64,000 nucleotides of DNA. Source: Microbacterium sp. AB. GTDB lineage: Bacteria; Actinomycetota; Actinomycetes; Actinomycetales; Microbacteriaceae. Shown one piece after another: positions 8,684-23,861 of this stretch. The stretch covers positions 1,178,001-1,242,000 of the forward strand of contig NZ_CP118157.1 in NCBI RefSeq assembly GCF_032878875.1, read 5' to 3'. Position numbers and translations under genes: made by a program. The first letter of the stretch is position 1, and each line of letters begins with the position of its first letter. The notes under the pieces were generated by a model. That model ran no database searches. It was not told where the DNA came from and saw nothing but the letters and a program-made list of their open reading frames with translations.

Positions 8684-9610
8684 TCAGCGGCCGAGCCGGC
8701 GGCGGAGCTTGTCGTAGCCGCGGGCGACGACGTTGAGACGGCCGACCTCGCGGCGGGTCTCGGCGATCTCCGCGCGGATGCCGCTCTCGACCTCGACGAA
8801 CCGGCGGTCGATGAACTTCGTCAGGTAGAGGACGAGCCCGAGGCCGTGCTCGCCCACGTACTCGCGCAGCGCCTCGTCGCGGATGAGGGCGTCGTGCTTC
8901 TCGTGGTCGCCGCGCGAGGAGATCACGCTGTTGCCCGCGGAGCCCGCGGCCCCCGTGCGCTGGTGCCAGGAGGCGTAGGGCTCGTCGCCCAGGTACTCGA
9001 GCGGGCCGCGGGAGAGCACCTTCAGGTTGAAGCTCCAGTCGCCCACGACGGGAAGGCTCTCGTCGTAGAGGCCGAGCTCCTCGTGCAGGCTGCGGCGGTA
9101 GACGAAGCCGATCGGCACGTACCGGTTGAACAGCAGCGTGTCGCCGAGCGTGGGCGCGGCGAGATGCTCCTGGAAGACCTCGCGGCGCACGGGGAGGAGC
9201 CGGCCTCCCCGCTCCTCCTCCCAGACGATCTCGATGCGCGAGACGATGCCGCCGCGGTCGGGGTGCTCGTCGAGATACGCGGCGGCGCGCTCGAGGAACT
9301 CCGGATGCCAGGTGTCGTCGTCGTCGTGCAGCACGAGGAGCGGCGCGGAGGTCGCGAGGACGCCCGCGTTCGCGCTCACCCAGCGTCCGCGCGACGTCTC
9401 CGAGTGGACGGCGCGCACACGCGCCCTGTGCCGATCCGGCAGGTCCGCGATGAGCGCGTCCACCGTGGCGGCGTCGCCGCCGTCGTTGACGACGACCGCC
9501 TCCCACGCATCGGACGTCTGGCCGGTGATGCTCCGGAGCGCGCGCCGGAGGAAGTCCGGGCGGTCCTTCGTGCGGACGACGACGGACACGCGGGGGGCGG
9601 CGTCGGCCAT
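8684..9610 (-). CDS. GT2 family glycosyltransferase
   Basis: This 308-residue GT-A enzyme starts with SVVVRTKDRPDFLRRALRSI (about 9-28), has VVNDGG (about 40-45) and the metal-binding LVLHDDDDTWHPEFL (about 91-105). An acceptor-side region follows (VVGDWSFNLKVL near 190) and a charged helical tail. It has no membrane helix. The donor is unknown. It lies 1 nt downstream of the UDP-glucose dehydrogenase gene, suggesting co-expression and perhaps use of a UDP-glucuronate-derived donor, though that link is only positional. Confidence 0.88.
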   Translation of the reverse strand: MADAAPRVSVVVRTKDRPDFLRRALRSITGQTSDAWEAVVVNDGGDAATVDALIADLPDRHRARVRAVHSETSRGRWVSANAGVLATSAPLLVLHDDDDTWHPEFLERAAAYLDEHPDRGGIVSRIEIVWEEERGGRLLPVRREVFQEHLAAPTLGDTLLFNRYVPIGFVYRRSLHEELGLYDESLPVVGDWSFNLKVLSRGPLEYLGDEPYASWHQRTGAAGSAGNSVISSRGDHEKHDALIRDEALREYVGEHGLGLVLYLTKFIDRRFVEVESGIRAEIAETRREVGRLNVVARGYDKLRRRLGR

Positions 9611-9611
9611 G

Positions 9612-10913
9612 TCAGCGTCCCATGCCGTGGTAGGTCCAGCCGGCGTTGTGCCAGGCGGTGGGGTCGAGGGTGTTGCGTCCGTCGATGATGACGGGGCGGG
9701 CGACGCGGGTGGCGGTCTCGGTGGGGTCGAGGTTCCGGAATTGTGCCCATTCGGTGAGGATGACGACGGTCTCGGCGCCGGTGAGGGCGTCGTCGAGGGT
9801 GTCGGCGTAGTGGAGTTGGGGGTGGGCTCTGCGGGCGTTGGGGATGGCTTCGGGGTCGTAGGCGATGACGTCGGCGCCGAGGCCGGTGAGGCGGACGGCG
9901 ACGTCGAGGGCGGGGGAGTCGCGGGTGTCGTCGCTGTCGGGTTTGAACGCGAGGCCGAGGACGGCGATGCGGTGGTCGTGGATGTGGTCGTCGAAGCTGT
10001 TCACGGCGAGGTCGACGACGTGCTGGCGGCGGCGGAGGTTGATCTCGTCGACGTGTTTGAGGAACGCGACGGACTCGCCGCGGCCGAGCTCCTCGGCTCT
10101 CGCGGTGAACGCGCGGATGTCCTTGGGCAGGCACCCGCCGCCGAAGCCGACGCCGGCGTTGAGGAAGCGGCGTCCGATGCGGTTGTCGTATCCGATGGCG
10201 TCGGCGAGCTGGGTGACGTCGGCGCCCGTGGTCTCGGCGATCTCGGCCATGGCGTTGATGAAGCTGATCTTCGTGGCCAGGAAGCTGTTGGCGGCGACCT
10301 TGACGAGCTCGGCGGTGGCGTATCCGGTGACGATGCGGGGGGTGCCCGCGGCGATCGCGGTGGCGTACACGGCGTCGAGGACGGCGGTGTCCTCGGTGTC
10401 GGTGCGGGGGTCCACACCGTACACGAGCCGGTCGGGCTCGACGGTGTCTTTCACCGCGAACCCCTCGCGGAGGAACTCGGGGTTCCACGCCAGGCGGGCC
10501 CCGGTGGGGGCGATGAGGTCCGCCAGGCGCTGGGCGGTGCCGACGGGGACGGTCGACTTCCCCACGACGAGGGACCCGGGGGCCAGGTGGGGCAGGAGGC
10601 TCGTCACGGACGCGTCGACGTAGGTGAGGTCCGCGCCGGCGGCGTCCTTGCGCTGCGGGGTGCCCACGGCGATGAAGTGGACCTCCGCGTCGGCGGCGGC
10701 GGCGATGTCGGTGGTGAACGACAACCTCCCCGAGGCCAGCGCGGTGGTCAGGATCTCGGGCAGCCCGGGCTCGAAGAACGGGGTCTGACCGGATGCGAGC
10801 AACGCGATCTTCGCCTCGTCCACGTCGATCCCGACGACCTCGTGCCCCAGCGACGCCATCGCCGCCGCGTGCACCGCACCCAGATACCCACAACCGATCA
10901 CACTCAACTTCAT
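9612..10913 (-). CDS. ugd: UDP-glucose 6-dehydrogenase
   Basis: The enzyme oxidises UDP-glucose to UDP-glucuronate with two NAD+. The 433 residues show the N-terminal Rossmann motif VIGCGYLGAVHAA (5-17), TVPVGT (121-126), NPEFLREG (144-151) and the catalytic cysteine in GFGGGCLPKD (Cys261). The UDP-binding C-terminal domain includes LGLAFKPDSDDTRDSP. ATG 10913 has GGAGAGG 11 nt upstream. An in-frame ATG at 10979 sits 7 nt after GAGGAT and could give a leaderless 22-residue extension. Wobble use shifts from G-rich codons at the 5' end to almost purely C-ending codons in the 3' half, unlike its neighbours. Confidence 0.95.
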   Translation of the reverse strand: MKLSVIGCGYLGAVHAAAMASLGHEVVGIDVDEAKIALLASGQTPFFEPGLPEILTTALASGRLSFTTDIAAAADAEVHFIAVGTPQRKDAAGADLTYVDASVTSLLPHLAPGSLVVGKSTVPVGTAQRLADLIAPTGARLAWNPEFLREGFAVKDTVEPDRLVYGVDPRTDTEDTAVLDAVYATAIAAGTPRIVTGYATAELVKVAANSFLATKISFINAMAEIAETTGADVTQLADAIGYDNRIGRRFLNAGVGFGGGCLPKDIRAFTARAEELGRGESVAFLKHVDEINLRRRQHVVDLAVNSFDDHIHDHRIAVLGLAFKPDSDDTRDSPALDVAVRLTGLGADVIAYDPEAIPNARRAHPQLHYADTLDDALTGAETVVILTEWAQFRNLDPTETATRVARPVIIDGRNTLDPTAWHNAGWTYHGMGR

Positions 10914-11103
10914 GACGTACGACACCTCTCCGGCCTGCTCGATCCGTGCCGCGACGGGGACTCGTGCTCCGCGGCGCATCCCCACAATCCTCCCATGCGC
11001 GCGCGGCGCGCTCCTCGGAACGACATGAGCGGTCGCTGGACCACGGCGCGCCCGCGTGAAATCCGCGATTCTCTCTGGTAGTCGCATCTGTCACACTGTT
11101 CAC

Positions 11104-13179
11104 ATGCGTCTCGGAAAACCTCCTCGTACGCCCGCGCGAGGGCGAAGCCGGCTTCTCGTGTCGGCGCTGGCGGTCGCCTCGCTCGTCGCGGGTGTCCTCA
11201 CCGCCACGAGCGCGGCGGCGGCGACCTCGGAGACGGACCCGACGCCGGAGCCGAGGATCACCGCGAGCACCGGCCCGAACACCATCCCGACCCCCCTGGC
11301 CACGCCGTCCGCGACCCCGGAGCCGATCCCGACCGCGACGCCGGAGCCCTCCGCGACGCCGACTCCCACGGCCACGCCGGGGGAGATCTCCGACGAGGAG
11401 ATGGACCGGATCGCCCAGGACACCACGCTCGACGCGGCGGTCGTCGAGGAGGGCGCGCTGGGACGCGCGAGCGCGGCGAGCCTCGTGGGGTTCGACGCCG
11501 GGAACATCGTCAGCGACGCCGTCTTCTACAACGGCACGGCGATGAGCTCCACGCAGATCCAGGCGTTCCTGAAGAGCAAGGTGCCGACGTGCCGGTCGGG
11601 GTACACCTGTCTCAAGGACTTCACGACGACGACGACGACCCGCGCCGCCGACGCGTACTGCGCGAAGCCCTACCAGGGCGCGAAGAACGAGACGGCCGCG
11701 AGGATCATCGCGAAGGTGGCCCAGGCCTGCGGCATCAACCCGCAGGTGCTTCTCGTCATGCTGCAGAAGGAGCAGGGCCTCGTCACGCACACATGGCCGA
11801 GCAGCTGGCGCTACACGATCGCGATGGGGATGGCGTGTCCCGACACGTCCGCGTGCGACACGCGCTACTACGGCTTCCAGAACCAGGTGTACGGCGCCGC
11901 GCGGCAGTACCAGATCTACGCGAAGTCCAGCTACTTCAACTGGTTCCCCGTCGGCAAGAGCTCGCAGGTCCAGTACCACCCGAACGCGTCGTGCGGATCG
12001 GGCGCGGTGACGATGAAGAACAAGGCGACGGCGAGCCTCTACTACTACACGCCCTATCAGCCCAACGCGGCCGCGCTGCGCGCCGGGTACGGCGAGGGCG
12101 ACGCCTGCTCGGCATACGGCAACCGGAACTTCTACAACTACTTCACCGACTGGTTCGGCTCGACGCGGACGCCCGAGCCCGCGCTGATCCGCGCCGGCAC
12201 GGACATCTTCCTCCTCAACGGCACGACGAAGGTCCACATCACGCAGGCCACGATCGGCGAGTACCAGGCGGCGTTCGGGGGATGGACCCAGGTGAGCGCG
12301 CAGTACGCGGCGCAGTTCCCCACGAAGGGGAAGGCCACGCTCTTCCTCCGCAACGCGAGCACGGGAGACGTGTCGCTGCTGCAGGGCGGCACGCGTCACT
12401 ACTTCTCCACCTGCGCCCAGGTCGCGCAGTGGGGCGGGAGGTGCGGCACGGAGACAGCGCTCACGTCGGCGACGTATGCCGCCGTCCCCGCGGGGGAGAG
12501 GCTCACGAACTTCGTGCGCAAGCGGGCCGGCGGCGCCCTGTACCTCATCGACGGGTCGCGGCTCGATCCGCTGTACAACCGCGCGGCGGCGACGACCCTC
12601 AACGGCGGGAAATGGCCGTACGCCGCCGTCATGCCCGCCGCGGGGCTGAAGAGGCACGGCTCGGGGGAGGTGCGCTTCGCACCCGGTACCTTCCTCGAGC
12701 AGAACGGCTCCGTCCGCGCGTACCTGCCCACATCCGACCGTCGCCTCGTCTACCTGCCGAGCTGGGGCATCGCCGACGAGTACGGGCTCGCAAGGGGGGC
12801 GAGCGCCAGGGTGCCCGCCTCGACGCTGGCGCTGTACAAGAAGACCGGGACGCTCGGCCTGTTCGCCCGGTGCGGCGGCACGCCCTACATCGCGGCGGGC
12901 GGGACGCTGCGGCCGATCACGTCGTCGTACGGGTTCCACGTGTCGAACCTCGACGCCGCGACCTGCGCCCAGCTCGACCGCTCGAACGCCTCGCGTCTCG
13001 GCGCGCTCTACGTCCAGGGCAAGGGGCGCGACGAGGTCTACCTGCTGCAGGGCGGGAAGCTCCGCCACGTCACGACCCCGGCCGTCCTGAACCGGCTGGG
13101 CGGGGGCAAGAGGCCCCTCGTGCTGTCCCTGTCGGCGCAGACGGTCGACTTCCTGCCGAAGGGCGCGGCGGTCCGCTGA
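11104..13179 (+). CDS. Large secreted protein: signal peptide, Pro/Thr linker, possible lysozyme-like domain, bladed repeats
   Basis: The 691-residue protein starts with a signal peptide (arginine-rich n-region, hydrophobic core about 18-35, ATSAAAA cleavage region). A Thr/Pro-rich linker (about 38-93) follows. The next domain (about 120-360) contains SSTQIQAFLKSKV, INPQVLLVMLQKEQGLVT, whose Glu sits where lysozyme-like folds keep their catalytic acid, and several cysteines. The remainder shows at least five short repeats of the type (I/L)F/YLL-x-GG-x-(K/R)-x-(H/P)-(I/V) (FLLNGTTKVHI, SLLQGGTRHYF, YLIDGSRLDPL, YLLQGGKLRHV). I do not recognise the family. Cell-wall binding or cleavage is a guess. 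CACACT lies 6 nt before ATG 11104. Confidence 0.8.
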   Translation: MRLGKPPRTPARGRSRLLVSALAVASLVAGVLTATSAAAATSETDPTPEPRITASTGPNTIPTPLATPSATPEPIPTATPEPSATPTPTATPGEISDEEMDRIAQDTTLDAAVVEEGALGRASAASLVGFDAGNIVSDAVFYNGTAMSSTQIQAFLKSKVPTCRSGYTCLKDFTTTTTTRAADAYCAKPYQGAKNETAARIIAKVAQACGINPQVLLVMLQKEQGLVTHTWPSSWRYTIAMGMACPDTSACDTRYYGFQNQVYGAARQYQIYAKSSYFNWFPVGKSSQVQYHPNASCGSGAVTMKNKATASLYYYTPYQPNAAALRAGYGEGDACSAYGNRNFYNYFTDWFGSTRTPEPALIRAGTDIFLLNGTTKVHITQATIGEYQAAFGGWTQVSAQYAAQFPTKGKATLFLRNASTGDVSLLQGGTRHYFSTCAQVAQWGGRCGTETALTSATYAAVPAGERLTNFVRKRAGGALYLIDGSRLDPLYNRAAATTLNGGKWPYAAVMPAAGLKRHGSGEVRFAPGTFLEQNGSVRAYLPTSDRRLVYLPSWGIADEYGLARGASARVPASTLALYKKTGTLGLFARCGGTPYIAAGGTLRPITSSYGFHVSNLDAATCAQLDRSNASRLGALYVQGKGRDEVYLLQGGKLRHVTTPAVLNRLGGGKRPLVLSLSAQTVDFLPKGAAVR

Positions 13180-13222
13180 GATCGGCGGACCGCGCGCCCG
13201 CCGCTCGGCGTCGCGCGGCCGG

Positions 13223-14632
13223 TCAGCGTGCGAGGTACGCCGCGAGCCGTTCGTCCGCGTCGGCGGGGGCGTAGCCGGTGCTCGCGAGCTTCGAGAGGTC
13301 GAGCACGCTGTTGCGCGGACGGGGAGCGATCGGCCCCGTGGCGTTCGCGAAGTAGTCCGCCGTGCTCACGGGGGTGACCCGCGCGGGGTCGTGGCCGGTG
13401 AGCTCGAAGACCCGCCTCGCGACGCCGGCCCAGGTGATCGGCGCGCCCGCGCCGGTGAGGTTGTAGGTCCCGTAGGCGGGTCGGACGGCGAGGAGGTGGC
13501 GGATGGCGTCGGCGATGTCGGCGGTGAACGTCAGGCGGCCGGTCTGGTCGTCGACGACGGCCGGGTCGACGCCGCGATCGGCGAGCGACGCCATCGTCGT
13601 GACGAAGTTCTTGCCGTCGCCGATGACCCAGCTGGTGCGGACGACGTAGTGGCGGGGGACGGTGGCGACGAGCGCGTCGCCCGCGGCCTTGGTCTGCCCG
13701 TAGACGCCGAGCGGGCTGAGCGGCGCGTCCTCCGCGTACGGGGTCTCGCTCGTGCCGTCGAACACGTAGTCGCTCGAGACGTGGACGAGCGTCAGGCCGT
13801 GGGCCGCGGCGATGCGCGAGAGCGCCGCGACGCCCGTGACGTTCGCGGCCCATGCCTCGCGGCGGCCGTCAGGCGTTTCGGCCCGGTCGACGGCGGTGTG
13901 GGCGGCGGCGTTGACGATCGTGTCGTAGTCGCGCCAGCGGCGGGCACGGTCGAGACCGGCGTCCGCGAGGTCGAGGTCGGCGCGGGTGGTGTACTCGACG
14001 TGCGGCCGGTCGCCGAGGACGTCGCGGAGGGCACGGCCGAGCTGCCCGTTCGCACCGAGGACGAGCGTCTTGCGCGGGGGGACGGCGGCGACGTCCGCGA
14101 GGCGCGGATGGGCCTTGTCCTTCTCGGAGATCTCGACGTCGGCGAGCGGGATGGGCCAGTCGATCGCGACCGTCTCGTCGGCGAGGTTGAGGAACGAGTA
14201 CGACGCGTCGGGCGACCAGTGGTCGTTGACGAGATAGGTGTAGGCGGTGTCGGGCTCGAGGGTCTGGTAGCTGTTGCCGACGCCGCGGGGCACGAAGATC
14301 GCCTTCGACGGGTCGAGCTCCGCGGTGTGGACGGCGCCGAACGTGGGGCCCTCGCGCAGGTCCACCCAGGCGCCGAAGATGCGTCCCGTCGCAACGGAGA
14401 CCCACTTGTCCCACGGCTCGGCGTGGATGCCGCGCGTCGTCCCCGGCTTGTCGTTGAAGGAGACGTTGTTCTGCACGGGCCCGAAGTCGGGGAGCCCCAG
14501 CGCCGTCATCTTCTCGCGCTGCCAGTTCTCCTTGAACCATCCGCGCCCGTCGCCGTGCACGGGAAGGTCGAAGACCACCAGCCCGGGGATCGAGGTCTCG
14601 GTCGCCTGGAGCCCCTTGCCGAACGCCGTCAC
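13223..14632 (-). CDS. rmlCD: Fused dTDP-4-dehydrorhamnose 3,5-epimerase / dTDP-4-dehydrorhamnose reductase
   Basis: One 469-residue chain carries the last two steps of dTDP-L-rhamnose synthesis. Residues 1-180 are RmlC-like cupin: GRGWFKENW (29-37) and the catalytic-type RGIH (67-70). The second conserved HGF motif of classical RmlC is replaced by PRGVGNSYQT (115-124). Residues 187-469 are RmlD-like: LVLGANGQLGRAL (190-202), HVSSDYVFDG, the YGQTK catalytic Tyr/Lys pair and RTSWVIGDG. GTG 14632 follows the rmlB stop by 4 nt. Fusion guarantees equal amounts of both enzymes and may channel the intermediate. Confidence 0.94.
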   Translation of the reverse strand: MTAFGKGLQATETSIPGLVVFDLPVHGDGRGWFKENWQREKMTALGLPDFGPVQNNVSFNDKPGTTRGIHAEPWDKWVSVATGRIFGAWVDLREGPTFGAVHTAELDPSKAIFVPRGVGNSYQTLEPDTAYTYLVNDHWSPDASYSFLNLADETVAIDWPIPLADVEISEKDKAHPRLADVAAVPPRKTLVLGANGQLGRALRDVLGDRPHVEYTTRADLDLADAGLDRARRWRDYDTIVNAAAHTAVDRAETPDGRREAWAANVTGVAALSRIAAAHGLTLVHVSSDYVFDGTSETPYAEDAPLSPLGVYGQTKAAGDALVATVPRHYVVRTSWVIGDGKNFVTTMASLADRGVDPAVVDDQTGRLTFTADIADAIRHLLAVRPAYGTYNLTGAGAPITWAGVARRVFELTGHDPARVTPVSTADYFANATGPIAPRPRNSVLDLSKLASTGYAPADADERLAAYLAR

Positions 14633-14636
14633 CGCG

Positions 14637-20013
<5,377 letters not shown>

Positions 20014-20050
20014 GGAGCGCTCGCCGGCCGGACACGCCACAATGGGTGCC

Positions 20051-22486
20051 ATGCGATCGCCCGGCCCGGAGAGCTTCGACGACCTCGCCTCGCGGCTGCG
20101 CGAACGACGTGCCGAGGCCGGGTCGCCGTCGTTCGCCGAGATCTCGCGACGCGTCGGCGAGCGACGACGGCGCGGCGGATCGGATGGCGCTCAGCCCCCT
20201 GCCCGGTCGACGGTCTACGACTGCTTCCGTGACGGTCGGCGCCGGGTCGACGTCCCGCTCGTGCTCGACATCGTCGCCGCTCTCGGGGCCGATGCAGCGG
20301 AGCTGGCCGTCTGGCGGACGTGGTGCGCCTCTCTGCAGGACGGCACGCGGCGAGGTGCGGCCGTCCTGACCGGCTTCGCGGGCGTGCCGGCACGCGCCGA
20401 GCCCTTCGTCGTCCCGGAGCGCGCGCTGGCGCGGGCCCGTCGGGGCAGCTCCGCCGTCGTGATCACCGGGATGCCCGGCGCGGGGAAGACGCAGCTGGCC
20501 GCTGCCGTGATCGCCGAGGGGCGCGAGCGCAGCGCGATCACGATCGACGTCCGGGGCAGTGACACGAGGGCGATGCGAGCGGACGCCCGCGCCGTGCTGG
20601 ACGCCGTGGCACGGCAGCTGGGGATCGGCGCGGAGGACCCGATCCCCGACGAGGCGTGGGCGGAGCGGATCGCGGACGAGCTCCGGCGGACCGCGACGGC
20701 GATCCTCTTGGACGACGCGGCGAGCCGCGAGCAGTTCGAGCCGCTTGCGCGCTTCGCGACCACGCGCGTGGTCGTCACGACGAGATCTGCGGCGGTGCGC
20801 ACGCCGTGGACGACCGTGGTCGAGCTTGCGCCGTGGGCCGAGGACGACACGATCGCGCTCCTGCGCGCGTACCTCGGCGAGGACCGGATCGCGCAGGACG
20901 CCGAGGCGGCTCGTCGTCTCGCCGCCCTCACGGGAGGCCTGCCGCTGGCGACGAGCATCGTGGCGGCGCGCGTCGCGCGTGCCGACGACTGGTCGCTCGC
21001 CGACCATTGCGAGCGCATCCAGGCCAGGCTGGCGCGCCTCCATGTCGACGACGTCGTCCACGCCGTCTTCTCGCAGGCGTACGAGGCGCTCGGACGCGAG
21101 CAGCGTCGAGCGCTCCGGCTGCTGGCCGCGCAGCCGTGCGCCCACCTCCCCGTCTCGTATGCCGCCGAGCTGTTCGATCGCTCGGAACCGGCGTGCGACG
21201 GGCTTCTGCGGGATCTCCGGATCGCTCACCTCGTCGACGTCGGCGACCGCGTGTGGATGCACCGTCTCGTGCGGGTGTTCGTGCTCGCCCAGTCCTGGGA
21301 GGAGGAGCCGAGCAGCGTGCGGGACGCCGCCGTCGACCGCCTCGTCGACGCCTATCTGGCATCGGCTCGCGACGCCGACGCGGCCTGGCTCACGCACGAG
21401 ATCGGCCACCTCGTCGAAGTCACCGCGGCGGTCGCCGCCCGTCGACCGAACGCGCTGCTGGAGGCGACGGCGCTGGTCTCGGACCATCTCGATGCGCAGG
21501 GGATGTTCCGGTCCGCCGAGGCGCTGCAGCGGCGAGCGTACGAGTCCACGCTGCGCGATGCGACCGACGAGGCGAAGACGAAGGCCGCTCTCGCCCTGGG
21601 CCGCACCCTCGTGCGTCGCGGCAGGCCGCATGCCGACGCGATCCTGTCCGAGGCCCTGCTCTGGGCCGAGCGCACGGGCGCGGCGGCCGAGGCCAGCTCC
21701 GCGGCGAACAGCCTCGCCGTCAGCGCATCGATGCGGGGCGATCTGGACGATGCGCTGCGGCGGTTCCGCGTGTCGCTCGTGTGGGCCGAGCGTGCCGACC
21801 GGCGGGACTTCCAGGGGCGTCTGCACGACAACATCGCGATCCTGCTGCGGCGGCGGGGCGAGCTCGCGGAGGCGCGTCGGCACCACGAACAGGCCCTCGC
21901 GATCGCGGAGGAGCTCGGCGACGACGCGTTCGCTTTCACGGTGCTGGGGAACCTCAGCGAGCTCCTCCTCCTCATGGGCGACACCGCTGCGGCTCTGGAC
22001 ACGGCGTCGAGGGCCGTCGAGGGCGGCGCCGCGGCGGGCGACTTCTGGCAGGCGAACGCGCTGAACGGACTCGGGCGCGCGTTGAGCGCGTCGGGGCAGC
22101 ACGCCGTCGCCGTCGACCGCCAGCGGGAGGCGCTCGATCTCGCGACGACGACGGGAGCGCCGGCGCTGATCGCGGGAGTGCACAACGACCTGGGCGCGAC
22201 ATACGCCGAGTCGGGCGACGTCGAGGCCGCGCGCAGGAGCTTCGCCGCCGCCCACGACGTCGCCGTCGAGGGCGGTGTCGTGTTCGAGCAGGCGAAGGCG
22301 CTCATCGGCCTCGCGGAGCGCGATGCGGAGGCGGGGGCGTACGAGGCCGCCGCCTCGCGCGCTCAGCAGGCGTTGTCGTTCGTCGAGGCGGGCGGGCCGG
22401 AGGCCCGGCGGGCGGGCGCCGTCCTCCAGCGCGTCGATGCGCACGACGACGGCGGGCCACGACCCGAGGAGGCGCGGGGCGCGTAG
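20051..22486 (+). CDS. STAND-type (NB-ARC-like) ATPase regulator with N-terminal HTH-like and C-terminal TPR regions
   Basis: The 811 residues divide into an N-terminal Xre-like helical region (about 8-95, including FAEISRRVGERR and STVYDCFRDGRR), a nucleotide-binding domain and a long helical repeat tail. The NB domain has Walker A GMPGAGKTQ (140-148), Walker B ILLDDA (218-223), the sensor VVTTRS (241-246) and the STAND/NB-ARC GGLPLA motif (295-300). From about 500 onward TPR-like units recur (ARRHHEQALAIAEELGD, AVDRQREALDLATTTG). Such proteins act as ATP-switched regulators or sensors. CACAAT lies 7 nt before ATG 20051, so the mRNA may be leaderless. It precedes the surface protein gene at 22622. 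Confidence 0.85.
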   Translation: MRSPGPESFDDLASRLRERRAEAGSPSFAEISRRVGERRRRGGSDGAQPPARSTVYDCFRDGRRRVDVPLVLDIVAALGADAAELAVWRTWCASLQDGTRRGAAVLTGFAGVPARAEPFVVPERALARARRGSSAVVITGMPGAGKTQLAAAVIAEGRERSAITIDVRGSDTRAMRADARAVLDAVARQLGIGAEDPIPDEAWAERIADELRRTATAILLDDAASREQFEPLARFATTRVVVTTRSAAVRTPWTTVVELAPWAEDDTIALLRAYLGEDRIAQDAEAARRLAALTGGLPLATSIVAARVARADDWSLADHCERIQARLARLHVDDVVHAVFSQAYEALGREQRRALRLLAAQPCAHLPVSYAAELFDRSEPACDGLLRDLRIAHLVDVGDRVWMHRLVRVFVLAQSWEEEPSSVRDAAVDRLVDAYLASARDADAAWLTHEIGHLVEVTAAVAARRPNALLEATALVSDHLDAQGMFRSAEALQRRAYESTLRDATDEAKTKAALALGRTLVRRGRPHADAILSEALLWAERTGAAAEASSAANSLAVSASMRGDLDDALRRFRVSLVWAERADRRDFQGRLHDNIAILLRRRGELAEARRHHEQALAIAEELGDDAFAFTVLGNLSELLLLMGDTAAALDTASRAVEGGAAAGDFWQANALNGLGRALSASGQHAVAVDRQREALDLATTTGAPALIAGVHNDLGATYAESGDVEAARRSFAAAHDVAVEGGVVFEQAKALIGLAERDAEAGAYEAAASRAQQALSFVEAGGPEARRAGAVLQRVDAHDDGGPRPEEARGA

Positions 22487-22621
22487 GCGCGGGAGCTGTC
22501 CGGGGTTGTGCGGACTTGTCGTCGGACACCGGCGACGACCTCGGAGGTCGGGACAGGATGAACGCGGCTCCCCGCCCCGGTGCGGGGACGGCCTGTGTGT
22601 CCCCGAGAATGAGGAGAGTCC

Positions 22622-23770
<1,149 letters not shown>

Positions 23771-23785
23771 GCCGGAACGGCACGA

Positions 23786-23817
23786 GGCGCCCGCCGGCCT
23801 TCGGGCCGGCGGGCGCC
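23786..23817. terminator. Strong hairpin terminator after the surface protein gene
   Basis: A perfect 14-bp GC stem (23786-23799 with 23804-23817) closes on a TTCG tetraloop, 16 nt after the stop at 23770. There is no T-tract, as is usual for actinobacterial terminators. It also faces the end of the convergent gene at 23862 and may serve both. Confidence 0.85.
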
Positions 23818-23861
23818 GCTGTGACGTTCGGCCCGCTCGGCCGCATCACGAGCGGCGTCGG

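Noticed and set aside
9376..13068. A 1230-codon minus-strand open frame
   Set aside because: It spans parts of ugd and the opposite strand of the secreted protein gene, changes character at gene borders and has no domain.
13179..13223. Terminator between the secreted protein gene and rmlCD
   Set aside because: Only a 7-bp CCGCGCG/CGCGCGG pairing with a long loop is present, too weak to call beside the two perfect hairpins elsewhere.
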